From an uncultured Lachnospiraceae bacterium (GTDB lineage Bacteria; Bacillota; Clostridia; Lachnospirales; Lachnospiraceae), in the NCBI GenBank assembly GCA_910577825.1, contig CAJTOK010000007.1, positions 3,643 through 67,642 on the forward strand: a stretch of 64,000 nt of DNA, given 5' to 3'. The position numbers were made by a program, and so were the translations under genes. Below the pieces are notes generated by a model. That model was not told where the DNA came from. It was given only the letters and a program-made list of their open reading frames with translations, and searched no databases. The first letter of the stretch is position 1. Each line of letters begins with the position of its first letter. This document shows positions 8,036-18,327 of the stretch, in pieces.

Positions 8036-11002
8036 TCAAGATAAAACTTTTATTTCATTAAATATATCTTTCTCGTCTTTTATATGCTTTTCATTGCCAA
8101 TTACACATATATTTTCTTCTGCTACTGCTGCCCTTACTACATCTGCTGCTTTTCTTATATCATTAATTCCACAGGATAATATGCTGTCCCTTTCCTTTTG
8201 CAGCACATCATAGCTAATCTTTTTAAAATATGCTGTCATAGAACGGTTTCCTTTCATATTCGGGGTCAGTGGCGTGTCTATGCTGCTTATTGCCCCTATT
8301 ATTGTTTTTGTAATTTCCCTTTCACTGGCATTATAATTTTCAAGGTAATCTGCTGCTTTTTCATATACATCAAGTGTTGATGAAAGGTTAGGGTCACGGT
8401 AGGAAGCAAAGCACCACTGCTTTTCCCTTGTAAAATTACACCTTACACCATAAGCGCCGCCCTTTACACGGACTTCATTCCACAGATAATCATAATTTAA
8501 TAAATGCTGTACCACATTTAATACACCAAAGTCTGCACCAGTTACATTGCCAAACGTGCCTCCTAATGCCACATATTGTATTTCAGCAGGCGTTGTAAAT
8601 GCCTCTTTCTTCATGGTAATTTCTGGTGTATATTTTAAAAGGCATGAACCTGAATCCACATCCTGTACTGCATCTTCAAACCCGCCAAGCTCTGGCAGAA
8701 ACTCCTGTACTGCTTTATTTAACAGGTTTAAGCCTTTATCTGTACATGTACATGAAATTAGCAGTTTTTCCTTCTTAAATATCTCTTTTACAAGTTCCTG
8801 GCATCCTTTTATAAGGTTTTCCTTCTCTTCATCAAAATTTTCATCAAGACGTACAAGGTAATCATAATACCCAATGCCTGCAGAATGGTCCATAACCCAT
8901 GAACTTTCTGAATTACATGAATTTACACGTACAGAAGCCGCCTGGTGTCCTGATGACATAAGGCGCACTTTAAGCCTTGAACGGCTTTCCGCAACGACTT
9001 CACGCAGATGTTTTTCATCTGTAAATATTGTTTTAAACATCATCTCCGCCATAAGCCTTAACGCATCTTTAACTTTGCTTTCCAGCACCTTTGTACGTAC
9101 TTCAAACTCCAGCCCATATTCATCACTTCTGCCAAGATGTGTGTATATACCAAGGTCAGAAGCAATGCCGCCAGTATAAAAGTTGGTTTCTGTATCAAAT
9201 TCATTATAACTGTAATTTTCTGTATCCATATACCCAAGAAGGGTTGACAGAAAGCTAATCTGTGGCACATATTCCTTTAAATGCTGTATATCAAAGAAAA
9301 GGTTTAAGTATATTATGCCATTAGTTGCAATATTATGGTGTACTGTCTTTACGCCGCATATTTCTGTTTCTGTATTATAATATGGCGCTGCCTTTTTGCC
9401 TATATCTTCCCTTGACAGCATAGGGATTTTCTCAAGGTCTTCTTTTGGTGATGGTTCTTCCTGGTATGCCTTCAAAGCTTTTGTATCATTTATAAGCTTA
9501 TCAGTTTCCTTATCAGAAAGCCCTGCCTTAAAAGCTTCAAGTTTCCTTTCAAGTTCCTGTTCATTCTTTATTGCAAGCCCTTTTTCGGGAACCATTTCCA
9601 CAAGTATTGAATGTGTATTATCAAGAATATATTCCTGTATAAGCTTTTCATAATAATCTGTAGGAATTTGCTCCCTTAAAAAACTGTAATACTTTTCATA
9701 TTTAAGTGCAGAATATGGTTCATTATCATTATAAAGCCATGTTTTTAAAGCTTTTAAGCTGTATATAAGCCCTTTAGGGTATGTGCCGAAATCCGCTTCC
9801 CTCTCACGGAATTCCATTCCATTTAATGCTGCTTCAAGCGTCTTTTTATCAATGCCTTTTTTTACTATGCCTTTAAGTGTATCCATTACTATCTGGTAAA
9901 ACCTTTTCTTTTCCCCTGCCCTGGAATTTTTAGTAGTTATTGTAAAATAGCTTTGCAGCATTATATCGCAGAAATCCACATCTATATCTGTACCAATGCC
10001 AGCATCAAGAAGTGCTTTTTTAACTGGCGCTCCCGGCATTTCAACAAGTACATATGCCAGCAGTTCAAATGCCAGGCATTTTTCCTGCTCCATTGTAATA
10101 TCCATTGCAGCCGCATACGCATAATATGTTTTTTCAGTACAGTCAGTATCTGTGCCAACAGCATAATTTACTGATAAATCTTTCATCTTTTCAAATTTAT
10201 CCTGTTTAGCTATTTCTGAATCTGTCTGGACAGCAGGGAAATCTTTTAGATAATTTTCATCCATCCATATAAGGCGCTCTTCAATATCCATATCACCATA
10301 AAGATATATATAACTATTGGAAGGATGGTAATATTTCTTATGGAAAGCAAGGTAATTTTCATATGTGAGCTCTGGTATGCACTTAGGAATCCCGCCTGAT
10401 TCATAATGGTATGCCGTATCCGGGAACAGCTGGCTCATTATAAAGCAGTCAAGCACACGTTCTTCTGAAGAATATGCCCCTTTCATCTCATTATAAACCA
10501 CACCATTATATGTTAATGGTGCATCCTTGTCTGCCAGTTCATAATGCCAGCCTTCCTGTTTAAATATTTCTTCATATTTATAAATATTTGGATAAAACAC
10601 AGCATCCATATATACGTGCATAAGATTTTCAAAATCCTTGCCATTACAGCTTGCTACAGGATATAATGTCTTATCTGGATATGTTGTAGCATTAAGAAAT
10701 GTATTTAAAGAACCTTTTACAAGTTCAACAAAAGGGTCTTTTACCGGGAAATTCTTAGAGCCGCATAATACTGTATGTTCAATTATATGTGGCACTCCTG
10801 TATCATCACCTGGCGGTGTCCTGAAACCTATATTAAATACTTTGTTATCATCTTCATTACTAAGTACCAGCACCCTTGCATTGCTGTATTTATGCCTTAA
10901 TGTAAGTGCAAAGCTGTCTGTTTCACTGACAAACTCTGCATTTTCAACAGAATACATCTCTGGTATATTTACCTCATCTAAACTTTTAATGCTCTTTGCC
11001 AT
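8036..11002 (-). CDS. M16C-family zinc metallopeptidase (insulinase/presequence protease type)
   Basis: This is a cytoplasmic peptide-degrading protease of 988 aa. The inverted zinc motif HxxEH is at His72-Ile-Ile-Glu75-His76, and the downstream zinc-ligand glutamate would be within the NEMKGAY segment. The four-domain layout with two homologous halves joined by a helical linker matches M16C (PreP/Cym1-like) proteins by length. There is no signal peptide. The start follows TGGAGGACAGTTA. It is upstream of era on the same strand with a 54-base gap containing a hairpin, so partial co-transcription is likely. It probably clears peptides; the substrate is not inferable here. Confidence 0.93.
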   Translation of the reverse strand: MAKSIKSLDEVNIPEMYSVENAEFVSETDSFALTLRHKYSNARVLVLSNEDDNKVFNIGFRTPPGDDTGVPHIIEHTVLCGSKNFPVKDPFVELVKGSLNTFLNATTYPDKTLYPVASCNGKDFENLMHVYMDAVFYPNIYKYEEIFKQEGWHYELADKDAPLTYNGVVYNEMKGAYSSEERVLDCFIMSQLFPDTAYHYESGGIPKCIPELTYENYLAFHKKYYHPSNSYIYLYGDMDIEERLIWMDENYLKDFPAVQTDSEIAKQDKFEKMKDLSVNYAVGTDTDCTEKTYYAYAAAMDITMEQEKCLAFELLAYVLVEMPGAPVKKALLDAGIGTDIDVDFCDIMLQSYFTITTKNSRAGEKKRFYQIVMDTLKGIVKKGIDKKTLEAALNGMEFREREADFGTYPKGLIYSLKALKTWLYNDNEPYSALKYEKYYSFLREQIPTDYYEKLIQEYILDNTHSILVEMVPEKGLAIKNEQELERKLEAFKAGLSDKETDKLINDTKALKAYQEEPSPKEDLEKIPMLSREDIGKKAAPYYNTETEICGVKTVHHNIATNGIIYLNLFFDIQHLKEYVPQISFLSTLLGYMDTENYSYNEFDTETNFYTGGIASDLGIYTHLGRSDEYGLEFEVRTKVLESKVKDALRLMAEMMFKTIFTDEKHLREVVAESRSRLKVRLMSSGHQAASVRVNSCNSESSWVMDHSAGIGYYDYLVRLDENFDEEKENLIKGCQELVKEIFKKEKLLISCTCTDKGLNLLNKAVQEFLPELGGFEDAVQDVDSGSCLLKYTPEITMKKEAFTTPAEIQYVALGGTFGNVTGADFGVLNVVQHLLNYDYLWNEVRVKGGAYGVRCNFTREKQWCFASYRDPNLSSTLDVYEKAADYLENYNASEREITKTIIGAISSIDTPLTPNMKGNRSMTAYFKKISYDVLQKERDSILSCGINDIRKAADVVRAAVAEENICVIGNEKHIKDEKDIFNEIKVLS

Positions 11003-11123
11003 TAACTGTCCTCCATTCTGGTTTAATATTTATTCTGCAAATCCCCGCATTTTATTTACAGTATTGCCATATAAAAACAATCTTAAAACACCACCTGTCA
11101 TGCAGCAGGTGGGTATTATATAC

Positions 11124-13001
11124 TTACTTTATCTTAAATACTGTATACTTATTCTTTCCTGTATTCTTTGAATTATAAAGTGCTTCATCAGCCCTTCTGT
11201 ATAATAATTCAAAATCCCTCCCATCCCTGGGGCTTATTGAAATGCCAACACTGCTTGAAATTTTTACAGTATTAGCACCGTCTGAATATTCCCTGCGGTT
11301 TGCTTCACAGATTTTTTCTGCATTCTTTATAATAAATTCCATAAGGCTTTCTTCATCAAATGCGTCATATATTGCAAATACTGCAAATTCATCACCGCCA
11401 AGCCTTCCTATAAAGGCATTGCTATGGAATATCCCTGTAAGCGCCAGCGCTGTATCGGCAATGGCTTTATCACCGAATATATGCCCAAGTGTGTCATTTA
11501 CATTTTTAAAATTATCAAGGTCTACCATAAAAAATATGTAATTCCTGCCTTCATGCCTGTCTTTTAACTGCTCTGTAATCTTAGCCTCTATGGTCTTTTT
11601 ATTAAGGACTCCTGTAAGCAGGTCATTCTCTGCCCTTTGTACAAGGTTTTTCTCCATTGATATCTGCTTATTGGCATTAACTATCTTGCCAACAAAACGC
11701 TGGCAGCTGCCATCTGTATCCCGGAACATTGTACCCGTAAGGCGGTACCATCCATAACTGCCATTTTTGTCTATAACCCTTACCTCTGATGAGAATACTT
11801 TTTCCTTGCTGTCGAAAAATTCATGCAGCCTCCCTCTTATAGAAGAATCATCTTCATGTACATATTCATATACATCGTATACTGCCTCTCCAACAAGCGG
11901 CTGGAACTTTTCCCCTGTAACATGGCTGAAGTTCCCAAATAATTCAATTCTCTTTGGAGAAAAAGTATATTCAAAAAGGACTGCCCCTTCCTGTTTATTA
12001 AGGATATCATAATTATCCAGAAGTTTTACAAGCTTTACCCTTCCTGAAATATGGTATATAAGAAGTGCAAATATTATAACTATGTCTGCTATTAATATTG
12101 GTATAAGTACAGAACTGGCATTAAACTTAGCATTTCCTGTTCCAAAACTGGCAGCATCTGCAACATACACAATATAGCAGTTATTAATGCCAACTGGCAT
12201 ACATGCCGAAACATAATCCTTCTTTGCATAACTATATTCTATAAATATCTCCTTACGTTCACGCATACTGTTTTGTATATAGTCTGTCCCAATATCTTTA
12301 GTAATTACCCTGCATGCTTTTATAAATGAAAAATAACTTGTTCCGGCCTTTCCTATTACTTCTGTAACATTGCTGCTGCCATACATGACCCTCCCCCTGT
12401 CATTAATAATAGCAGCACACAAACCCGGGCCTGTGATTTTTTCTTCTATATAAGATGTTAATGTGCTTTCTGAAAGTGAGGCAGCAAGCACTGCACTAAC
12501 TTTTCCGTCATTTCCAGTTACAGGTGAATATATAACAAGTTCCTGTCCGCCATTTTTCCCAGTAACCAGTTCTTCTGATACTGTACTCTTTCCTTCCAGC
12601 GCCTGCATAAAAGCATTGTCTTTATTAACATTCCCAATACCGCTTTTACCATATTTACATATGAAAGAACCCTCTTTATCCACAATAACAATACCATCAA
12701 ATAAATCTGCTTCTGCGGACATCTGCTTTTTTAACATTATGCTATTGCTTTCTTCCAGATTTGTAATACATTTGCCCAGAAGGGAAAGCGATGCTTTACG
12801 CCCCTCAAAGAAATCATTAATATATTCTGATGCAATGCGTGCGCCTTTAATCTGTATCTCCTTTTTTACCTCCCGTGAAATGTATTTAGTATCACGGAAA
12901 TAGTTAGAGAGAATGGCAATAATTAATATAACTGATATACCTGTTATAACATAACAGATATGTGAAAATTTAACTTTGCTATTTCCCATATTCTTCTCCA
13001 T
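11124..13001 (-). CDS. membrane-anchored sensor diguanylate cyclase (Cache-PAS-GGDEF)
   Basis: The predicted product is a cyclic di-GMP synthase that responds to an external ligand. Order: transmembrane helix at residues 15-34, extracytoplasmic dCache-like sensor about 40-295, second helix about 297-317, PAS about 330-445, and GGDEF domain about 455-625. The catalytic motif GGDEF is intact at residues 535-539, with the metal and substrate helix FMVDLDNFKNVNDTLGH before it. I see no RxxD inhibitory site five residues upstream, so product inhibition through the I-site may be missing. The ATG at 13001 has GGGAG upstream; an ATG four codons later is an alternative. The gene stands alone with its own promoter. 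Confidence 0.92.
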   Translation of the reverse strand: MEKNMGNSKVKFSHICYVITGISVILIIAILSNYFRDTKYISREVKKEIQIKGARIASEYINDFFEGRKASLSLLGKCITNLEESNSIMLKKQMSAEADLFDGIVIVDKEGSFICKYGKSGIGNVNKDNAFMQALEGKSTVSEELVTGKNGGQELVIYSPVTGNDGKVSAVLAASLSESTLTSYIEEKITGPGLCAAIINDRGRVMYGSSNVTEVIGKAGTSYFSFIKACRVITKDIGTDYIQNSMRERKEIFIEYSYAKKDYVSACMPVGINNCYIVYVADAASFGTGNAKFNASSVLIPILIADIVIIFALLIYHISGRVKLVKLLDNYDILNKQEGAVLFEYTFSPKRIELFGNFSHVTGEKFQPLVGEAVYDVYEYVHEDDSSIRGRLHEFFDSKEKVFSSEVRVIDKNGSYGWYRLTGTMFRDTDGSCQRFVGKIVNANKQISMEKNLVQRAENDLLTGVLNKKTIEAKITEQLKDRHEGRNYIFFMVDLDNFKNVNDTLGHIFGDKAIADTALALTGIFHSNAFIGRLGGDEFAVFAIYDAFDEESLMEFIIKNAEKICEANRREYSDGANTVKISSSVGISISPRDGRDFELLYRRADEALYNSKNTGKNKYTVFKIK

Positions 13002-13070
13002 TCATACTCCCGGCATGCCAGTACGTATGGCATAAATATTATATGAAAAAATCCATTCATATCATGCTAA

Positions 13071-13099
13071 AGTATAATTAGTATATCATATTAACACAA
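13071..13099 (-). promoter_or_regulatory. candidate promoter of the diguanylate cyclase gene
   Basis: On the minus strand TTGTGT and TATACT are 17 bases apart. The 5' leader then carries an inverted repeat ATGCCA-N7-TGGCAT at 13015-13033, directly upstream of the ribosome-binding site, which could sequester it or bind a regulator. Confidence 0.5.
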
Positions 13100-13177
13100 T
13101 TATTGCCACTTTTATATTATTTTTATTAATATATTCAATGATTTTTATAAAAAATATACCATATTTTTATAATCTGG

Positions 13178-13954
13178 TTATTTTATCCCATCCACATCTG
13201 TCATTCCAGATACATAATCATATATATATTTTCCTGCGTCCCCGCCATATTCTTCAACTATTTTAACAATAGCGCTCCCTACTATTGCACCATCTGCAAT
13301 TCTTGTATATTCTTCCACCTGCTCTTTTGTATTAATGCCAAACCCTACAGCTACAGGCACATCTGTAACGCCCCGTATTATATCAACTATAGACTGTATA
13401 TCTGTTTTGATTTCACTTCTTATTCCTGTTACCCCCATTGAAGAAACTATATATATAAATCCTTTTGCCTCCCTGGCAATCATCTGTATTCTCTGCTTTG
13501 ACGTGGGTGCAATTAGTGATATTAAGTCTATCCCGTGGCTTTCCGCTATGCCTGACAGTTCGCCTTTTTCCTCAAATGGCAGGTCAGGTATTATAAGCCC
13601 GTCTATGCCTGTTTCACTGCATTTTGTACAGAATCTTTCATAACCATATTTATATAATGTATTGGCATATGCAAGAAATACAAGTGGTATCTGTGTCTTT
13701 GTACGCAGGCTTTTAACCATTTCAAATATTTTGTCAGTGGTACACCCTGCTGAAAGTGCCCTTACATTGGCATCCTGTATAACAGGCCCTTCTGCTACCG
13801 GGTCTGAAAATGGTATGCCCAGTTCTACAAGTGATGCGCCTGCCCTTTCCATTTCAAGTACAAATTCCTCTGTCTTGCCAAGGGAAGGGTCACCCGCTGT
13901 TATAAACCCTATAAATGCTTTTTTGCCGTTAAATGCGTTTTTAATCCTGCTCAT
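13178..13954 (-). CDS. trpA: tryptophan synthase alpha chain
   Basis: TrpA cleaves indole-3-glycerol phosphate to indole and glyceraldehyde 3-phosphate and passes indole to TrpB. The TIM barrel of about 258 aa has the N-terminal FIGFITAGDPS, the catalytic glutamate in VELGIPFSDPVAEGP and the catalytic aspartate in DGLIIPDLPFEE. The phosphate-binding GFGINT and GAIVGSAIV are near the end. The frame is open further upstream to 14005, but the ATG at 13954 matches the family start (MSRIKNAF) and overlaps the end of trpB by 14 bases. It is the last gene of the trp operon. Confidence 0.95.
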   Translation of the reverse strand: MSRIKNAFNGKKAFIGFITAGDPSLGKTEEFVLEMERAGASLVELGIPFSDPVAEGPVIQDANVRALSAGCTTDKIFEMVKSLRTKTQIPLVFLAYANTLYKYGYERFCTKCSETGIDGLIIPDLPFEEKGELSGIAESHGIDLISLIAPTSKQRIQMIAREAKGFIYIVSSMGVTGIRSEIKTDIQSIVDIIRGVTDVPVAVGFGINTKEQVEEYTRIADGAIVGSAIVKIVEEYGGDAGKYIYDYVSGMTDVDGIK

Positions 13955-15131
13955 GTAAATCAACCCCCCTGTATCTTGCAATCGCTGCCACATCCTTGTC
14001 ACCACGCCCTGAAAGGCAGCAGATTATTATCTGGTCTTTATCCATTTCTGGTGCAATCTTCATAAGATGTGCAACCGCATGTGAACTTTCTATAGCTGCA
14101 ATTATGCCTTCCTGCCTTGCAATATATTCAAAAGCATTGACAGCTTCATCATCAGTTACAGGTACATACTCTGCCCTGCCTGTATCTTTAAGGTTAGCAT
14201 GTTCAGGCCCTACCCCCGGGTAATCAAGCCCTGCTGAAATAGAATAAACTGGTGCAATCTGCCCGTATTCATCCTGGCAGAAATAAGACTTCATTCCATG
14301 GAATATGCCTTCTGTGCCTGTTGCCATTGTAGCTGCTGTCCTGTCTGTGCCAACACCATGCCCTGCTGCTTCACAGCCAATTAAATGCACGCTTTTATCT
14401 TTAATAAATTCATAAAACATCCCCATAGCATTGCTTCCGCCGCCTACACATGCCATTACAACATCAGGAAGCCTTCCTTCTTTTTCAAGTATCTGCGCCC
14501 TTGCTTCCCTGCTTATTACACTCTGGAAGTCCCTTACTATCATAGGGAAAGGATGCGGCCCCATTACAGAACCTAGTACATATAATGTATCATCAACCCT
14601 TGAAACCCATTCCCTCATACACTCATTTACTGCATCTTTAAGTGTTTTAGTGCCGCTTTCCACCGGGTGCACCTTTGCACCAAGAAGCTCCATGCGGTAT
14701 ACATTAAGCGCCTGTCTTATGGTATCTTCCTTGCCCATATATATTTCACATTCAAGCCCTAAAAGTGCTGCTGCCGTAGCCGTTGCAACACCATGCTGCC
14801 CTGCACCTGTTTCTGCAATAATACGTGTCTTTCCCATCTTTTTGGCAAGAAGTGCCTGGCCAAGCACATTATTAATTTTATGTGAACCAGTATGGTTTAA
14901 ATCTTCACGCTTAAAATAAATCTTAGCCCCGCCTAAATCCTTTGTCATCTTCTCTGCAAAATATAAAAGCGAAGGCCTTCCTGCATATTCCCTTAAAAGG
15001 GTATCAAGCTCTTTATTAAATAAAGCATCATTTTTATAAAATTCATATTCCCTTTCGAGCCTTTCCACTTCATTCATAAGTGTTTCAGGTATATACTGGC
15101 CGCCATGTATGCCATATCTTCCTTTACCCAT
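13941..15131 (-). CDS. trpB: tryptophan synthase beta chain
   Basis: TrpB condenses indole with serine using pyridoxal phosphate. The 396-aa protein contains the PLP lysine in REDLNHTGSHKINN and the glycine-rich phosphate loop CVGGGSNAMG. The EIYMG stretch and the C-terminal CLSGRGDKD motif match TrpB1-type enzymes. The frame extends to 15197, but the ATG at 15131 (MGKGRYGIHGGQYIPETL) has GAGGT at good spacing and fits the family. It overlaps trpA by 14 bases, which suggests coupled translation of the two subunits. Confidence 0.96.
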   Translation of the reverse strand: MGKGRYGIHGGQYIPETLMNEVERLEREYEFYKNDALFNKELDTLLREYAGRPSLLYFAEKMTKDLGGAKIYFKREDLNHTGSHKINNVLGQALLAKKMGKTRIIAETGAGQHGVATATAAALLGLECEIYMGKEDTIRQALNVYRMELLGAKVHPVESGTKTLKDAVNECMREWVSRVDDTLYVLGSVMGPHPFPMIVRDFQSVISREARAQILEKEGRLPDVVMACVGGGSNAMGMFYEFIKDKSVHLIGCEAAGHGVGTDRTAATMATGTEGIFHGMKSYFCQDEYGQIAPVYSISAGLDYPGVGPEHANLKDTGRAEYVPVTDDEAVNAFEYIARQEGIIAAIESSHAVAHLMKIAPEMDKDQIIICCLSGRGDKDVAAIARYRGVDLHEQD

Positions 15132-15215
15132 AATTAACCTCATTTCTGCGCTGCCTTTTGCACATAATGCAATGTTTGTGCCGCAGCGCAGACACAAACT
15201 TGCTGAGTGAAAAAT

Positions 15216-15860
15216 TTATTTTTCACTCTTAACCTCCATTTTCCGGATTACACCAACAAATTCCTTCATTTTATTAAAATCTTTAAAACCATCTGTTTCC
15301 ATGCTGCTGCTTGCATCAACTGCATAAGGCTTTACAAGTTCCACCGCTTCTTTTACATTGCTGGCAGAAATGCCGCCTGCAAGAAAGAAAGGTTTATTTA
15401 TATTTTTAACAAGTGTCCAGTCAAAGGCCACCCCGCTGCCGCCTGCCTGCCCTGGTGAATACGCATCAAAAAGCAGGTAATCACACTTATAGCCTGCTGC
15501 CATTTCAATATTCTTTGCACATCTGGCTTTAACAGTTTTAATAACTTTATATTCCTTGTGTATACATTTACCAAGTTTATAAATATAATTATTATCCTCA
15601 TCACCATGAAGCTGTACATACTGTATAATCCCGCTGTTTACATAATCTGCCACTACATGTTCCGGCTGGTTTACAAACACACCTGCCCTTTTAATCCTGC
15701 TGTCCAGCCTGGCTGCAAAATTTTCTGCCTGTTTCCTTGTTATGCTGCGCCTGAAACCCTCTGCCAGAATAAAGCCTGTATAATCCGGCATAAGCATATT
15801 GGCATATTCTATATCTTCAATACGCCTTAAACCACATATCTTTATCTTAATACCTGGCAT
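15216..15860 (-). CDS. trpF: phosphoribosylanthranilate isomerase
   Basis: TrpF carries out the Amadori rearrangement of phosphoribosylanthranilate in tryptophan synthesis. The barrel has the catalytic cysteine in KIKICGLRR, the general acid aspartate in YLLFDAYSPG and the phosphate sites FFLAGGISASNV and AVDASSSMET. The canonical motif at the last place is SSGVE; SSSME is a mild variant. The ATG at 15860 follows AAAGGCGG. An earlier ATG at 15893 would overlap trpC and extend beyond the family N-terminus. The length is 214 aa. Confidence 0.93.
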   Translation of the reverse strand: MPGIKIKICGLRRIEDIEYANMLMPDYTGFILAEGFRRSITRKQAENFAARLDSRIKRAGVFVNQPEHVVADYVNSGIIQYVQLHGDEDNNYIYKLGKCIHKEYKVIKTVKARCAKNIEMAAGYKCDYLLFDAYSPGQAGGSGVAFDWTLVKNINKPFFLAGGISASNVKEAVELVKPYAVDASSSMETDGFKDFNKMKEFVGVIRKMEVKSEK

Positions 15861-15876
15861 AAAACCGCCTTTCTGG

Positions 15877-16671
15877 TTAAACCTTTGCCGCACTAACCAA
15901 ATCTTTTAGTGCACTAACCCTGTCTTTGCCTGCACGCATCATTGTTTCACCAACCAGCACCCCGTCTGTGCCATTTACAGCAAGTTCTTTTATATCGTCT
16001 TTCCCCTTAATGCCGCTTTCAGATACAAATATTATGCCCTCTGGCACAAGCGGGCGCAGGCGCAGGCTGTTCTTTATATCAACTTTAAATGTCTTTAAAT
16101 CCCTGTTATTTACACCTATTATCCTTGCCCCTGCTCTAAGCGCACGCCCCACTTCTTCCTCATCATGTGCTTCAACAAGTGCAGAAAGCCCCAGGCTGTC
16201 CGCTATATCCATAAAATGTTTAAGCTCTTTATCATCAAGTATTGCACATATAAGAAGCATTGCATCAGCACCTATAACTTTAGCCTGGTAGACCATATAT
16301 TCATCTATAGTAAAATCCTTCCTTATAACAGGTAATGAAACTACTTTTTTTATTTCCTTTAAATAATTATCAGAACCCATAAAATAAAATGGTTCTGTAA
16401 GTACAGAAACTGCACTTGCGCCGCCAATTTCATATTCCCTTGCTATATCTGTATATGGAAAATCCTCTGCTATAAGGCCTTTAGATGGTGATGCTTTTTT
16501 TACTTCACATATAAAGGAAAGGTTTTCCCCTTTAAAGGCCTTTTCAAAAGGAAAGCCTGTATTTTTTTCCATTGAAAGTGCTTCTTTTATAAGCTTTTCC
16601 AGCGGCTTCTCCTGCATTTCCCTGGCTATGCGCTCCCTGGTTTTTTCTGCTATTTCTTCTAAAATATTCAT
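15877..16671 (-). CDS. trpC: indole-3-glycerol phosphate synthase
   Basis: TrpC closes the indole ring by decarboxylating the product of TrpF. The 264-aa protein shows the family signature FICEVKKASPSKGLI with its catalytic lysine, then RKDFTIDEYMVYQAKV, ALVEAHDEEEV, IGVNNRDLKTF and the phosphate-binding VSESGI and GVLVGETMM. TrpC and TrpF are separate proteins here, unlike the fused enterobacterial form. The gene is 34 bases downstream of trpD. Confidence 0.96.
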   Translation of the reverse strand: MNILEEIAEKTRERIAREMQEKPLEKLIKEALSMEKNTGFPFEKAFKGENLSFICEVKKASPSKGLIAEDFPYTDIAREYEIGGASAVSVLTEPFYFMGSDNYLKEIKKVVSLPVIRKDFTIDEYMVYQAKVIGADAMLLICAILDDKELKHFMDIADSLGLSALVEAHDEEEVGRALRAGARIIGVNNRDLKTFKVDIKNSLRLRPLVPEGIIFVSESGIKGKDDIKELAVNGTDGVLVGETMMRAGKDRVSALKDLVSAAKV

Positions 16672-16705
16672 ACACTTAATATTCCTTTTCTATATACAAA
16701 ATCTA

Positions 16706-17722
16706 CTATGCAGGTATCTGGTTTGATGCCTCTATAAATTCTGCAAGCTTTTCTTTAGCCTTGCCGCTTACAATAATTTCTTTAGCCTTTGCAATCCCGT
16801 CACCAATCATTATGCCATCAGAAACAAGGTAAATTGCCGCACCTGCATTTAAAAGGACAGCATTAAGTTTAGCTCCTTCCCTGCCATCAAGTATTTCCCT
16901 TGCTATTTCTGCATTTTCCTCTGGAGTCCCTCCCTCCAGTTCCTCTTTTTTACAGGTTTCCAGACCAAACTGCTCTGGTGTTACTACATAAGACTTAAAT
17001 TCCCCGTTCCTGTATTCACAAACCTTTGTAGGGGCACTCATTGAAATCTCATCAAGGCAGTCTGTGCCATATACAACCATAATCCTTTCCAGCCCAAGGT
17101 TTTTAAGTACATGTGCCAGCGGCTCTACAAGGCTTTCATCATATACACCAAGAAGCTGCATACCAGCTTTTGCAGGATTGGAAAGAGGCCCGAGTATGTT
17201 AAAAAGTGTCCTTATGCCGGTTTCCTTACGTACAGAACCAACAAACCTCATTGCAGGGTGGTATTTCTGTGCAAACAGGAAACACATATTAGTATCATCA
17301 AGTATCTTTTCACTTCTGCCAGGTTCATTATCAATCTTAACACCAAGTGCTTCCAGGCAGTCAGCAGTACCACACTTGCTTGATGCAGCACGGTTGCCAT
17401 GTTTGGTAACACGTATCCCTGCAGCAGCACATACTATTGCCGAAAGTGTGGAAATATTAAATGTATTGGACTTATCGCCGCCTGTACCTACAATCTCAAG
17501 TGATTTCTTGTCATTTTTAAATGGTGTGCACTTAGAAGCCATAACCCTTGCTGCCACTGTAATTTCATTAATGGTTTCCCCCTTTATGCTTAAAGCAGTT
17601 AAAAATGCTGCCTTTTGTGCATCCGTTGCCTCCCCTGTCATAATCTCTTCCATAACCTGTTCCATAACTGAATCTTCTAAATCTTTGCCTTGTACTAAAA
17701 CACTTATTGCTTCCTTAATCAT
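16706..17722 (-). CDS. trpD: anthranilate phosphoribosyltransferase
   Basis: TrpD joins anthranilate and PRPP. The 338-aa protein has the helical N-terminal dimer domain, then the PRPP-binding GTGGDKSNTFNIST, the HGNRAASSKCG stretch and the anthranilate-site GPLSNPA and the RKETGIRTLFNILGP helix. All are intact. It is not fused to trpG and lies 15 bases downstream of it, behind a weak ribosome-binding site. Confidence 0.96.
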   Translation of the reverse strand: MIKEAISVLVQGKDLEDSVMEQVMEEIMTGEATDAQKAAFLTALSIKGETINEITVAARVMASKCTPFKNDKKSLEIVGTGGDKSNTFNISTLSAIVCAAAGIRVTKHGNRAASSKCGTADCLEALGVKIDNEPGRSEKILDDTNMCFLFAQKYHPAMRFVGSVRKETGIRTLFNILGPLSNPAKAGMQLLGVYDESLVEPLAHVLKNLGLERIMVVYGTDCLDEISMSAPTKVCEYRNGEFKSYVVTPEQFGLETCKKEELEGGTPEENAEIAREILDGREGAKLNAVLLNAGAAIYLVSDGIMIGDGIAKAKEIIVSGKAKEKLAEFIEASNQIPA

Positions 17723-17737
17723 AATAATTCCCCATTT

Positions 17738-18304
17738 CTATATCTCCATAAAATTTTTTAACATTTTAATTCCATCTGGTGTCATTATTGATTCCGGATG
17801 GAACTGTACGCCATATATATCATAATCCCTGTGTTTTACCGCCATAACTTCACCATCATCCGTTACAGCAGTGACCACAAGCTCGTCAGGTATTGTTTCT
17901 TTTAGTGCAATTAATGAATGGTACCTTGCAGCCTCTGTTTTCCCGTTAAGCCCCTTAAATAAAGGACAGCCTGTATCAATCTTTATAACAGACATCTTTC
18001 CATGTACAAGCTGTTTTGCATAAGATATTGTTGCCCCATATGCTTCACAAATTGCCTGGTGTCCAAGGCATACGCCAAGGACTGGCACTTTTCCTTTAAA
18101 ATACCTGCTGGCTTCCTCACATATCCCTGCATCTGCTGGCTTTCCTGGCCCTGGTGATATAATAATATGTGAAGGTGCAAGTTTTTCTATTTCTTCCACT
18201 GTAAGTTCATCATTCCGTATAACCTTTATATCAGGGTTAATTGTACCTACAAGCTGGTACAGGTTATAAGAAAAACTGTCATAATTATCTATAAGAATTA
18301 CCAT
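17738..18304 (-). CDS. trpG: anthranilate synthase glutaminase component
   Basis: TrpG is a class I glutamine amidotransferase that supplies ammonia to TrpE. The 188-aa protein carries the oxyanion segment SPGPGKPADAG, the nucleophile cysteine in VLGVCLGHQAI and the His-x-Glu pair in GVQFHPESIMT. In many Firmicutes this subunit also serves PabB, so a dual role with folate synthesis is possible but not shown. The start follows GGAGG; the gene lies 23 bases after trpE. Confidence 0.95.
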   Translation of the reverse strand: MVILIDNYDSFSYNLYQLVGTINPDIKVIRNDELTVEEIEKLAPSHIIISPGPGKPADAGICEEASRYFKGKVPVLGVCLGHQAICEAYGATISYAKQLVHGKMSVIKIDTGCPLFKGLNGKTEAARYHSLIALKETIPDELVVTAVTDDGEVMAVKHRDYDIYGVQFHPESIMTPDGIKMLKNFMEI

Positions 18305-18327
18305 AATACTCCTCCGTTTTACATGGT

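Noticed and set aside
7617..8213. 198-aa plus-strand frame spanning era and the end of the M16C gene
   Set aside because: It crosses two solid minus-strand genes and the hairpin between them; composition is that of antisense sequence.
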